Both the position numbers and the translations under genes were made by a program. This document shows positions 7,950 to 15,719 of a stretch of DNA of 64,000 nt, piece after piece. The notes beneath the pieces were generated by a model. That model was given only the letters and a program-made list of their open reading frames with translations. It searched no databases and was not told where the DNA came from. Position 1 is the first letter of the stretch, and the number at the start of each line of letters is the position of its first letter. This DNA comes from Cyanobacteria bacterium OH_PDB_230 (GTDB lineage: Bacteria > Cyanobacteriota > Vampirovibrionia > Gastranaerophilales > Gastranaerophilaceae), in the NCBI GenBank assembly GCA_023421795.1, contig JAEZSO010000002.1:558001-622000 (forward strand), read 5' to 3'.

Positions 7950-9341
7950 ATGAGAATTAGTTATATTCCAATGCAACCAAATTATAAGAAATATCAAAAC
8001 AAAAACAATGCTAATGCTAACGTCAATGCGGGTATAAGTAATTCCGTTAAAAAAAATGATAATTTATATTTAATTTCTAGTGCTTCCTATATTTCATTTA
8101 AAGGTGTGAATATTGAGAATATTATTGAGAAAGCAAAAGATCAATTTTCTTTAATAACGACTAATGCAACTCAAGATTTTCAAGATAAAATGCAAGAACT
8201 GAGAGATAGATATAAAAAGAGAAGGGAAAATGTTGAGGGTCTCTTTTATCAAAGAAAAATAAATAAACTATATGAAGAAGAAAATAATAAAATAAAAGGT
8301 TTCCAATTAGCACAGGAATTATTTATTGAAGAGCAGGACGCTATAATTGAAATAATAGAAAACCAACAGAAAATTTTAGAGGCATTGAATGCGAGTGAAG
8401 ATGATAAGATAGCACTTGAATTAGCTTTGATAAAAGAGCGAAAAACTAAAGAAATAATGCAAACACTAATGGCCGCATCTGATAGTAAAGATGAAAAAAA
8501 GGGGTTTAATAAAATTGCTGGTTATGAATATGAAAAGTTTGTATTGACCAATGAATTTATAAATCCTATATCAAGAGAAACAGCTGGTGAAAATGTTAAG
8601 GTCCCTAATGCTGTACTGTTTTATGGTCCTGTCGCAAATGGGAAAACTACTTTTGCAAAGGCATTTGCCGAAGCAGCTGGATGTGAGCTAATCCAAATCA
8701 GAGGCAAAGGTCAAAATAAAACAGAGCGTGAACAATCAGTTATTGACCAGTTGACCGAAGTTAGTGAAAAAACTCAAGAAGCTTTTATGAAGGCAAGGCT
8801 TGAAGGTAATATGAAAAAACCAATGAGAAAGATCATTCTTCTTGATGAATTTGATGGTATTGCAAACTCTCAATCTAGCATAACAGGGCAGCTTAAAGAT
8901 TTTATGGAAACCTGCTCTAAAGAATATCATGTTACTCTTTTCTTAACAACAAATAATCCTATGGAAATCATAAGTCCGATTAGAAGCCATAGAAGAATAT
9001 CGGTAAATGTTAATCTTGATCCTCCTAATAGCCAAAATGCCTCTAGCGTTTTACAGTATTATTTAAATAATTTGCCAAAAGAAAAAGTGGATTTTGAGTC
9101 AATAAATTATGAGCAGTTAGTTAATAAACTTTTAAGCGTATATCCTGAAAGTGCTTATAATAATTCGCAGATAGAAGAAATAGTCAATAGATGTTGTCAG
9201 GATTCAGGTGGGAAAATAACTCAGGATGATATTATTTATCAGATAAAAAAAATGAAACCAGTAATTAATAAAGAAAAGATAAGTGCATATAATGACGCTA
9301 AAAAAATATTAAATCCGGAAAGAGCTAGTAATAATGAATAA
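7950..9341 (+). CDS. AAA+ ATPase with an N-terminal ISFKG element
   Basis: 463 residues. The first ~50 are Asn/Lys-rich and disordered-looking and end in YISFKG (Phe50). Residues ~70-180 are a charged coiled coil. The AAA+ module follows: Walker A GPVANGKTT (226-234), Walker B IILLDEFD (295-302), a sensor-1-like FLTTNNP (~331-337) and a paired Arg motif (RSHRR, ~345-349). The small C-terminal domain carries YNNSQIEEIVN, also found in the 835-residue AAA+ protein nearby. The start has an AAAGGA site 6 nt upstream. The 3' end overlaps the next gene by 8 nt. No signal peptide or membrane segment, so it is probably cytoplasmic; the substrate is unknown. Confidence 0.8.
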   Translation: MRISYIPMQPNYKKYQNKNNANANVNAGISNSVKKNDNLYLISSASYISFKGVNIENIIEKAKDQFSLITTNATQDFQDKMQELRDRYKKRRENVEGLFYQRKINKLYEEENNKIKGFQLAQELFIEEQDAIIEIIENQQKILEALNASEDDKIALELALIKERKTKEIMQTLMAASDSKDEKKGFNKIAGYEYEKFVLTNEFINPISRETAGENVKVPNAVLFYGPVANGKTTFAKAFAEAAGCELIQIRGKGQNKTEREQSVIDQLTEVSEKTQEAFMKARLEGNMKKPMRKIILLDEFDGIANSQSSITGQLKDFMETCSKEYHVTLFLTTNNPMEIISPIRSHRRISVNVNLDPPNSQNASSVLQYYLNNLPKEKVDFESINYEQLVNKLLSVYPESAYNNSQIEEIVNRCCQDSGGKITQDDIIYQIKKMKPVINKEKISAYNDAKKILNPERASNNE

Positions 9342-9852
9342 TATAAGTCCATTTCAAAATATAAATAGTTGGTTGCCGGAAATTAAGACGCAGAATGATA
9401 ACAATTCTAAAAAGGTTTTTGATTCAAAACCAATTAATTATAAAAAGCCATTGATAGTTGCAGGTAGTGGTTTGGCATCTGCTGGAATTGCGACAGGGGT
9501 GGTGTTATCAATATGTAAAAAAACGAAAGTTTATAATTTTTGTCGTGAAAGATACATGTTATTGCAGAGATTGAAACAGAATTTTAATGGTGAGGATTTG
9601 AAAAAATGGCAAGCACTGTTTCCTGATGAAGAGATGGATTTTGCTAAAAATCCAATAGAAAGGAATAAAGAATTAGATAAGCTTATAGACACGTTTAAAA
9701 AAATGGAGAAAGATGCATTTAAAGAACATATTTATCCTAAATTAAGAAAAGCTGCAATTATTTCAGCAGTTGTAGGAATTGCAATTAGTAGCGGTATACT
9801 TCTTGTGAAAAAAAAGATTGATAATAGCGGTATGAAAAATGAAAATAAGTAG
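9334..9852 (+). CDS. Small protein with two transmembrane segments, in the AAA+ operon
   Basis: 172 residues, family not recognised. Two hydrophobic segments (PLIVAGSGLASAGIATGVVL at ~38-58 and AAIISAVVGIAISSGILLV at ~140-160) flank a ~80-residue charged helical loop. Both termini are hydrophilic, so the ends face the same side. It overlaps the AAA+ gene before it by 8 nt and the gene after it by 14 nt, which indicates translational coupling of all three. It could be the membrane anchor for the ATPase pair; that is inference. Confidence 0.65.
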   Translation: MNNISPFQNINSWLPEIKTQNDNNSKKVFDSKPINYKKPLIVAGSGLASAGIATGVVLSICKKTKVYNFCRERYMLLQRLKQNFNGEDLKKWQALFPDEEMDFAKNPIERNKELDKLIDTFKKMEKDAFKEHIYPKLRKAAIISAVVGIAISSGILLVKKKIDNSGMKNENK

Positions 9853-10876
9853 CATAAATACAACATATAAAATTAAAGATAACTCTCAGGTTAAGAGTAA
9901 TAATAAGAATGTATTATATAGAAATATGCAAAAGGATGTGTTTTTTAAAGGTAAACAGTATCCGTCTGGTTATTATTCGGATGATGAGATTGAATTCGCT
10001 AAAAAACATTTAGGCGAAGAAGATTGGGAAAAAGTGATAGAAGAAGAAGAATATCATAAAATTGACCAAAAACGTGCGGATGAGTTAACAGACTTTAAGA
10101 TAATGGTTTCTTTGGCGCTTTTCTTTGTACCTTTCTTCATTTCAGATGCAAAAGACCAGAAGAAAGCAAAAGAAAATGCACAACCGCGAATAGCAAAAAT
10201 CCAAACGCTTATGGTGGACTTGTATGCTGAAAAAATAGCTTTGAAAAAGGCTGAAGTTAGAGCTAAAGCAAAAGAATATACTCAGGACACAATAATTGCA
10301 GGTGCCAAAAATGAATTAAAAATGAAATATTTAAATCAAATCGATCAGGGCAATTATAATATTGTCCCTACGGCGATTATGATAGAAGCTGGTGATAAAG
10401 AAAACAGAGATGGCTTAATTAAGTGGTTAAAAGAGAATTCTAATGATAGGTTTATAGAATTTGAGCATTTAGATGATGAATATGCAACTTCATACAGATT
10501 AGAGACCGAGTTAGAGTATGCTCAAAAAAGATTTAATGATTCTGGGCAGCGGACTATATTGCAAGTGAAAAATTTTGACAAGTTATTAGGTGAGGATGCT
10601 GTAAATACCGCGTTTATGAAGGATTTTTTATCAGCTAATTTTGCAAATCATGAACCAATCACAATAGTGTTTGAAACAGAAGATTCTTCAAAGTTTGTAG
10701 ACGCCTTTATTGGTAATCGTTCACGAATTCCATTAAAGATAAATATTGCAATACCTGATAATGCCGAGATAAATGCTAGTATTGAGAGTGCAATTTTAAA
10801 TAATGAGTCGATTGAGAAAATCGAATCCAGAATAGCAACTATTATAAAAGAATCAGCATCTGAAAAAAACGGATAA
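9839..10876 (+). CDS. Degenerate AAA+ paralogue without Walker motifs, carrying a VFFKG element
   Basis: 345 residues. The N-terminus ends in VFFKG (Phe36). A single hydrophobic segment (MVSLALFFVPFFI) lies near residue 90, followed by a charged coiled coil. The C-terminal ~170 residues align by eye with the AAA+ module two genes upstream: VPTAIMIEAGDKENRDG in place of VPNAVLFYGPVANGKTT, TILQVKNFDKLLG in place of IILLDEFDGIA, and ITIVFETEDS in place of VTLFLTTNNP. The Walker A Lys/Thr and the Walker B acidic pair are gone, so it should not hydrolyse ATP. A non-catalytic partner subunit of the active ATPase is the natural inference. Confidence 0.7.
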   Translation: MKISSINTTYKIKDNSQVKSNNKNVLYRNMQKDVFFKGKQYPSGYYSDDEIEFAKKHLGEEDWEKVIEEEEYHKIDQKRADELTDFKIMVSLALFFVPFFISDAKDQKKAKENAQPRIAKIQTLMVDLYAEKIALKKAEVRAKAKEYTQDTIIAGAKNELKMKYLNQIDQGNYNIVPTAIMIEAGDKENRDGLIKWLKENSNDRFIEFEHLDDEYATSYRLETELEYAQKRFNDSGQRTILQVKNFDKLLGEDAVNTAFMKDFLSANFANHEPITIVFETEDSSKFVDAFIGNRSRIPLKINIAIPDNAEINASIESAILNNESIEKIESRIATIIKESASEKNG

Positions 10877-10910
10877 TCATGTTAAGTGGTCAAATATAAA
10901 TTTTGAATAT

Positions 10911-11369
10911 TTATTTTGATTCTTGTGTGTTTTTATATCTGCTTAAATAAAATGAATCTTGAGTATTAGAAGCGGTTTGTATGCCTTGAGAATTATATAT
11001 TCGCCATTTAGGTGTGATGCCGGTTTTTACGTGGCCTTGCATTTCTGAATATGCAAATAATAAACTCATGCCCATAAGTATAGGAGCTGCAAAGTGATTT
11101 TTTCTTAATTTTGTAATTTTTTCTAGCATTTCTTTTTCATTAGAAATGGTTTTTTTTATTTTTTTTACTGAAGCTTCAATTTTTAGTGCAGGAATGATAG
11201 AAAATATGAGCCATAGAGAAGAGCAAAGCATTTGGTTCCTTTTTGTGTGTTTTTGCATTATGTACTCGTCCATTTCTTTCGGAACCGTGTTAATGTTTAC
11301 AGGTGTTTTTGAAGATCTTAATGCTTGGTATTTCTGTTCTATGCTATTGTTTATAGCTATTGTTTTCAT
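10911..11369 (-). CDS. Lineage-specific protein with two hydrophobic segments
   Basis: 152 residues, not recognised. It has a short polar N-terminus (MKTIAINNS...), a hydrophobic stretch at ~48-62 (LCSSLWLIFSIIPAL), a basic helical loop and a weaker hydrophobic stretch at ~93-106 (APILMGMSLLFAY). The architecture mirrors the 172-residue protein of the opposite operon (two membrane segments around a charged loop), although the sequences are not clearly alike. It begins 11 bp after the 835-residue AAA+ gene and is the last gene of that operon. It converges on the other AAA+ operon with only 34 bp between them and no clear terminator. Confidence 0.55.
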   Translation of the reverse strand: MKTIAINNSIEQKYQALRSSKTPVNINTVPKEMDEYIMQKHTKRNQMLCSSLWLIFSIIPALKIEASVKKIKKTISNEKEMLEKITKLRKNHFAAPILMGMSLLFAYSEMQGHVKTGITPKWRIYNSQGIQTASNTQDSFYLSRYKNTQESK

Positions 11370-11380
11370 GATGTTCCCTT

Positions 11381-13888
11381 TTAATTAAAGATCTTGCAAT
11401 CATTATAAAACAATACCTTGTCATTTTTTGCTATCTCTGGGTAGATTATTTTAATTTGATTTATAACATCCTCATCATTAACAAGTCTTTCTTCTCTTTC
11501 TGCACTAGCTATAGCATTATTACTTATTTCTTCTATCTGAGAATTGCTATAAGATGCGTCGTTAGTGGTATCCTTTAATTCTTTTTGAATTTTATTATAA
11601 TTTAAGTTAGGAATGCTATTTTTACTCAGGTAATACTCTAATATTTCTTTAATATCTTCATCGGATGCCGGACCCATTGCAATTTTTGTAGATAGATTCA
11701 TCAATTCTGAATCTACAATAGAAGGGTTATTGGTTGTAAAGATAAATGAAACATGTTTGTCTTTTGCTTCATTTTCTATGAAATTTTTAATAAATTCTAA
11801 AGTTTTTGGTTTCTCGTTTAAATTGTCAACCTCATCTATTAACAATATTGTTCTTTTGTTTTGGTCTTTGTATAATTTTTCTGCCATTTCTATTTTCTTA
11901 GTGAGTTTTGAGAGTAAAATTTCATCTGGATATAAAGTCTTGAATTTTTCACCTCTGCAACGTGCTTGTTCAGCCAAAGCAAGTGCCATCGTTGACTTGC
12001 CAGTTCCTGTCGGGCCATAGAATAATATCTGTGGAAGCTGAGAAAATAGTCCTTCTTTGTCTTGAGAAATTGGTAGAATCATTTTGGTTGTTAATAAGTC
12101 TTTTTGTTTTTCATATCCTGCAATTCTTCCATATCCAAATCCATCCTTTTTACTTAGTAGTTCTTTGGCTAAGCTAAGTTCTCGAATCATTTCATTTACA
12201 GATGACTCTATCTCTTTTTTGTCAGTAGTGTCTATTAGGGTACTATTTATTTCTCTCTGTTTGTTTAGTTTATTCATTTCTTCTTGAGAATTTAATATCT
12301 GTCTAGCTTGAAGTTTATTTTTTCTATTTCTCCAAGCAGTAGAAAATTCTTTAAGATCACCACGTACTAAATTAGTTGTATCGAATACAAAGCGTTTGTT
12401 TTTAAATTGACGTCTAAATTCTTCAGAGTCTAGTTTGTCTATATTTAAATTTTTAATAAAATTATTTTCTGCTTTTTCAAATGCTTCAAATACTTCTGGA
12501 TATTCTTCTAAATTTTCAGACATTTGTTCTATAGTTTCTTTTGCATTTTGTGTGATCGTTTCATCAACTGCTAAATCACAAATTTCATATACACTAGCTC
12601 GTAAAAATGCTTGTTTAAAAGCATTTTTGGCCAATTCTTTCATGTTTTCAGGACTCTTGTCTTTTGCTAAAATTAAGTTTTGCCCGACATCTAAAACGGT
12701 ATAAGTTGCTAATTTCGCTGTATAGTTTGCAACCCTGTTAGCAGAATTGTCTGTCATTATATCCAAGAAATTACCGAATATGTTTTTGGTTCCGCTATCT
12801 ATTTGTTCATATGCAGCTTGTAGCTTTTCTGGGTCGCATGCATTAATTACGCTTTTGTCTATTAATTTGTTAAAAGGATTTTCACCTGTAAGCAGACCCT
12901 TGCCTGCAAGGTATGTTCCTAGCCTGACTGATTGGTCTTTAAAGTTCATTTGGTTACGTTCGACACTATTAATATAACCACGTCCCATTTTTTCAGTAAT
13001 TAATCCACTTAAAGAGGCATTTACAGCTCTAACCCCACCAGTTATTGCCGCATGAGAAGTTCCACCCGTAACAACTGTCGTCCCTGTCCCCGCAGAAGCC
13101 GCATGTGCACCTATTCCTAACCAGGATGTTATGATTTTTGCTCCTTCTACGCCTAAAACAGCACCAGATAGTAATTCTCTCATTGTATATTCAGAGGATG
13201 CAATCAGAGGGACTTTTAAGTACTGTTGCATGTATAAGAACATAGCGCCTTGAAGTGTTCTTAATATTGGCGTATCGGCGCCAATAGCGCCCCCTTCTCC
13301 CATTGCCGCAGATGTGGCACTACAAGCGGCTGAAATTGTATGTACTAAATTTTGACAATGTTTTTTGTCTTTACTTTCTAACTTGCCCGCGAATGATATC
13401 TGCTGTGTGTATGGGGTGTATGGATTTGTTATATTGTTTTCTGGCCATACTTCAAGAAAATCGTTAAAGAAATCTCTGACTTGGATTAAACCTTTTATTT
13501 TATCAATCTGTTCTTTGTCATTAAAATTTACATCCTTAATTTGTGATAATTCTTTTTCTGATCTTTCTACGAAATACTTACATACATTCCTTCTAATCTT
13601 GTCATTAGATAGTATTTCACCTATATTATCAATATTGCCTAGTAAAGGTTTTTTTGATTCAACATTTTTTTCAAAGAAATTTCTCGCAAATTCATAATTT
13701 TCTAACTTTTTATCAGGTTTGTTTTTTGAATTAGAAGTATTTTGATTAATGTTTAAATAAAGACTGCGGTACGGAATTATCTCATTATGAGAAGTAATAT
13801 TTCTATTTTTATTTGGAGTTTGGCTTTTTGTTTGTTCTCTCTTTTCATTTATAGGAATTACAGCTGTATTTTTAAAAGATATCTTCAT
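11381..13888 (-). CDS. Large AAA+ ATPase with a Gly/Ala-rich hydrophobic middle region
   Basis: 835 residues. The N-terminal ~160 are polar, with MKISFKN at the start and QISFAGK at ~165. A Gly/Ala/Thr-rich region follows at ~170-320 (SAACSATSAAMGEGGAIGAD, then GAVLGVEGAKIITSWLGIG) that could contact a membrane. The C-terminal AAA+ module has Walker A GPTGTGKST (~625-633), Walker B TILLIDEVD (~680-688), FIFTTNNPS and SNSQIEEISN, all close to the 463-residue AAA+ protein of the facing operon. Unlike the degenerate third copy, both Walker motifs are intact. It lies 12 bp after the 478-residue gene. Function unknown; remodelling of a membrane-bound partner is a guess. Confidence 0.75.
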   Translation of the reverse strand: MKISFKNTAVIPINEKREQTKSQTPNKNRNITSHNEIIPYRSLYLNINQNTSNSKNKPDKKLENYEFARNFFEKNVESKKPLLGNIDNIGEILSNDKIRRNVCKYFVERSEKELSQIKDVNFNDKEQIDKIKGLIQVRDFFNDFLEVWPENNITNPYTPYTQQISFAGKLESKDKKHCQNLVHTISAACSATSAAMGEGGAIGADTPILRTLQGAMFLYMQQYLKVPLIASSEYTMRELLSGAVLGVEGAKIITSWLGIGAHAASAGTGTTVVTGGTSHAAITGGVRAVNASLSGLITEKMGRGYINSVERNQMNFKDQSVRLGTYLAGKGLLTGENPFNKLIDKSVINACDPEKLQAAYEQIDSGTKNIFGNFLDIMTDNSANRVANYTAKLATYTVLDVGQNLILAKDKSPENMKELAKNAFKQAFLRASVYEICDLAVDETITQNAKETIEQMSENLEEYPEVFEAFEKAENNFIKNLNIDKLDSEEFRRQFKNKRFVFDTTNLVRGDLKEFSTAWRNRKNKLQARQILNSQEEMNKLNKQREINSTLIDTTDKKEIESSVNEMIRELSLAKELLSKKDGFGYGRIAGYEKQKDLLTTKMILPISQDKEGLFSQLPQILFYGPTGTGKSTMALALAEQARCRGEKFKTLYPDEILLSKLTKKIEMAEKLYKDQNKRTILLIDEVDNLNEKPKTLEFIKNFIENEAKDKHVSFIFTTNNPSIVDSELMNLSTKIAMGPASDEDIKEILEYYLSKNSIPNLNYNKIQKELKDTTNDASYSNSQIEEISNNAIASAEREERLVNDEDVINQIKIIYPEIAKNDKVLFYNDCKIFN

Positions 13889-13900
13889 TTTTTACTTTCT

Positions 13901-15337
13901 TTAATTATCGCGACCAAATAGTTTTTTAATTGCCTCAAAAATAGATTCGATAAAACCATCGGCGTCTGAATCTTCAGCCAATTCAATTAATTTGTCCGGT
14001 ATGCCATCTCCATCCAAGTCAATAGCATCAGGTATGCCATCTCCGTCAAGGTCGATAAGGGTATCGCCAATATTATCCAAATTAGAGTCTAATAACGAAT
14101 TCCAATTAATCATCGGTTTTTCCCAAGTATGTGATTTCATCATTTCAACCTGATATTTGAAAAATTCAACAGCTTCGCTGCTGCCAGGTTTAGGCGTATA
14201 AGCTCCGTCTTCGGAGATTTTATGTAATACATTAGTTACCAGATTCCCATCATATTTAGGCGGTTCCAGAGGGATAATTCTGCTATCTGGTCCTCCTTCA
14301 TACACCATTAATCTCGTACCAAAATTTGGATAATTATTTTCTATATAAGACTTGAATTCTAAATCATGTGTTTCTTGAGCGGCTTCTTGAATAGACATTC
14401 CTTCATTTATGAAATCTTTGAAAATAGGATTTGTTTGCATGTTAGGTAACGTGGATAGGTATGTGTTACCGTCAGAATCAATACTTTTTATTATTTCTCT
14501 ACCAAAAATATCATATTCTTTCGATTCATCACAAACTGCATTCGAGTTTACAAAGAAATCCTTTATTTTTTGCAAACCGGTTCTATTATCGTCAGGTTTT
14601 AAATGCTCTAATATTTGTCCATTTTTTTGCTGGTATGCCTCAGGAGTCATTCCATATTTTTCTGTAAATTCACTTCTTGTTATAGAAGATGGTGGGTATT
14701 TCGGTCCATCAGTGTGTATGCCTCCTGTTGGCAATACTGGTGCTTGACCAGAACCAAAGCTTAAGTCTGGAACCGCAATATGTTCAATATTATTTCCGTC
14801 AAGGATTGATGAAATTTTGCTTGCTGGATCTATAAATATGCCATTTTCGGGGTCTATATATTTATGATTTAAGAGGTCGATTTCAATTCCTTTAGTAATG
14901 TTTTTATATATTCCATTTTCAGTATCAACGTAATCAAATCTTTCAGGTGTAATGTCTATTCCAGTTCCTTTTATTTGAAATACACCATCATCGTCAGCAT
15001 TGATAAAATTTGAAGTTAATGTTTTTTCTTCTGTGTTAATTTTGTAACCATCTTTGTCTAATAAAATATCGGCAGCTTTATCTCCAGATTTCGCCATACC
15101 TATCGCAAGACCCAGTCCTACAAGAAATTCCGCACCGACAATTCCTGTTAGTACTGTTGCTTCTGTGATATCTTTTTTTATTGTGATTTTTTCTTTACCA
15201 GTAAAAGATATATTGTTTTTAACAAAACAGTCTTGAATATTGCTGTTTTGTTCGTATTTTGTGTTTTTTATAGTGTTCTGGTTGTAGTTAATTTTAGCAA
15301 TATTTGATGGAAATATGCTTCCGACTTTTAAACTCAT
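13901..15337 (-). CDS. Lineage-specific protein with an ISFTG element and a calcium-binding-type Asp-rich tail
   Basis: I place the start at the ATG at 15337 (478 residues) because it has GAGGAG 6-11 nt upstream; an in-frame ATG nine codons earlier lacks such a site. The leader ends in NNISFTGK (Phe45), and one hydrophobic segment follows (VLTGIVGAEFLVGLGLAIGM, ~60-80). The middle is not recognised. Near the C-terminus LIDLDGDGIPD and AIDLDGDGIPD repeat in tandem, followed by a DSDADGF unit: thrombospondin type-3/dockerin-like Asp loops that usually bind calcium. This suggests the C-terminal part lies outside the cytoplasm. It heads the minus-strand operon with the large AAA+ protein. Confidence 0.7.
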   Translation of the reverse strand: MSLKVGSIFPSNIAKINYNQNTIKNTKYEQNSNIQDCFVKNNISFTGKEKITIKKDITEATVLTGIVGAEFLVGLGLAIGMAKSGDKAADILLDKDGYKINTEEKTLTSNFINADDDGVFQIKGTGIDITPERFDYVDTENGIYKNITKGIEIDLLNHKYIDPENGIFIDPASKISSILDGNNIEHIAVPDLSFGSGQAPVLPTGGIHTDGPKYPPSSITRSEFTEKYGMTPEAYQQKNGQILEHLKPDDNRTGLQKIKDFFVNSNAVCDESKEYDIFGREIIKSIDSDGNTYLSTLPNMQTNPIFKDFINEGMSIQEAAQETHDLEFKSYIENNYPNFGTRLMVYEGGPDSRIIPLEPPKYDGNLVTNVLHKISEDGAYTPKPGSSEAVEFFKYQVEMMKSHTWEKPMINWNSLLDSNLDNIGDTLIDLDGDGIPDAIDLDGDGIPDKLIELAEDSDADGFIESIFEAIKKLFGRDN

Positions 15338-15719
15338 TAAAGGCTCCTCTTTATGTTTATTCATATAAGATAATACTTAAAAATAAAATATTTTGCCAGA
15401 TTGGCATAACGGGAAGATCTTTATTTACATTTTTTTACACATTCTGCATAATTGCTATTTTTGGATATACATGATGATTTTTTTAATAAGAAAAGATGAG
15501 AAAAATTTGATTCGATTCAGTAATCGATTTTTTAAAAAATGCTAAAAAACGAACAAAAAATAGAAAAACGATGATATTTTTGATCAAAAACTCGAGATTT
15601 TGTTGAAAATTTGTTAAATTTTATTAAAAAAAATGAATAATTCAGCAAATTTTAAAATTTGACTTGTTGGAATATTGTGTGAACGAGGTATAAATTTCTG
15701 CATAGAAAGAGGTAGTTGT
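15338..15719. other. AT-rich intergenic region between divergent genes
   Basis: About 380 bp with no supportable gene on either strand. It must hold the promoters of the 478-residue gene operon (leftward) and of pckA (rightward). Many A and T runs make -10 boxes non-specific. The pckA side ends in an AGAGG ribosome-binding site (15708-15712). No operator-like palindrome was convincing. Confidence 0.5.

Noticed and set aside
7782..7997. Open frame of 71 codons on the minus strand across the start of the AAA+ gene
   Set aside because: It overlaps the start of a well-supported AAA+ gene, has no ribosome-binding site, and its composition (Phe/Leu/Ser/Thr-rich) is that of an antisense frame.
11730..13697. 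Several plus-strand open frames of 70-110 codons
   Set aside because: All lie antisense to the 835-residue AAA+ gene; low-complexity Ser/Phe/Leu composition and no start signals.
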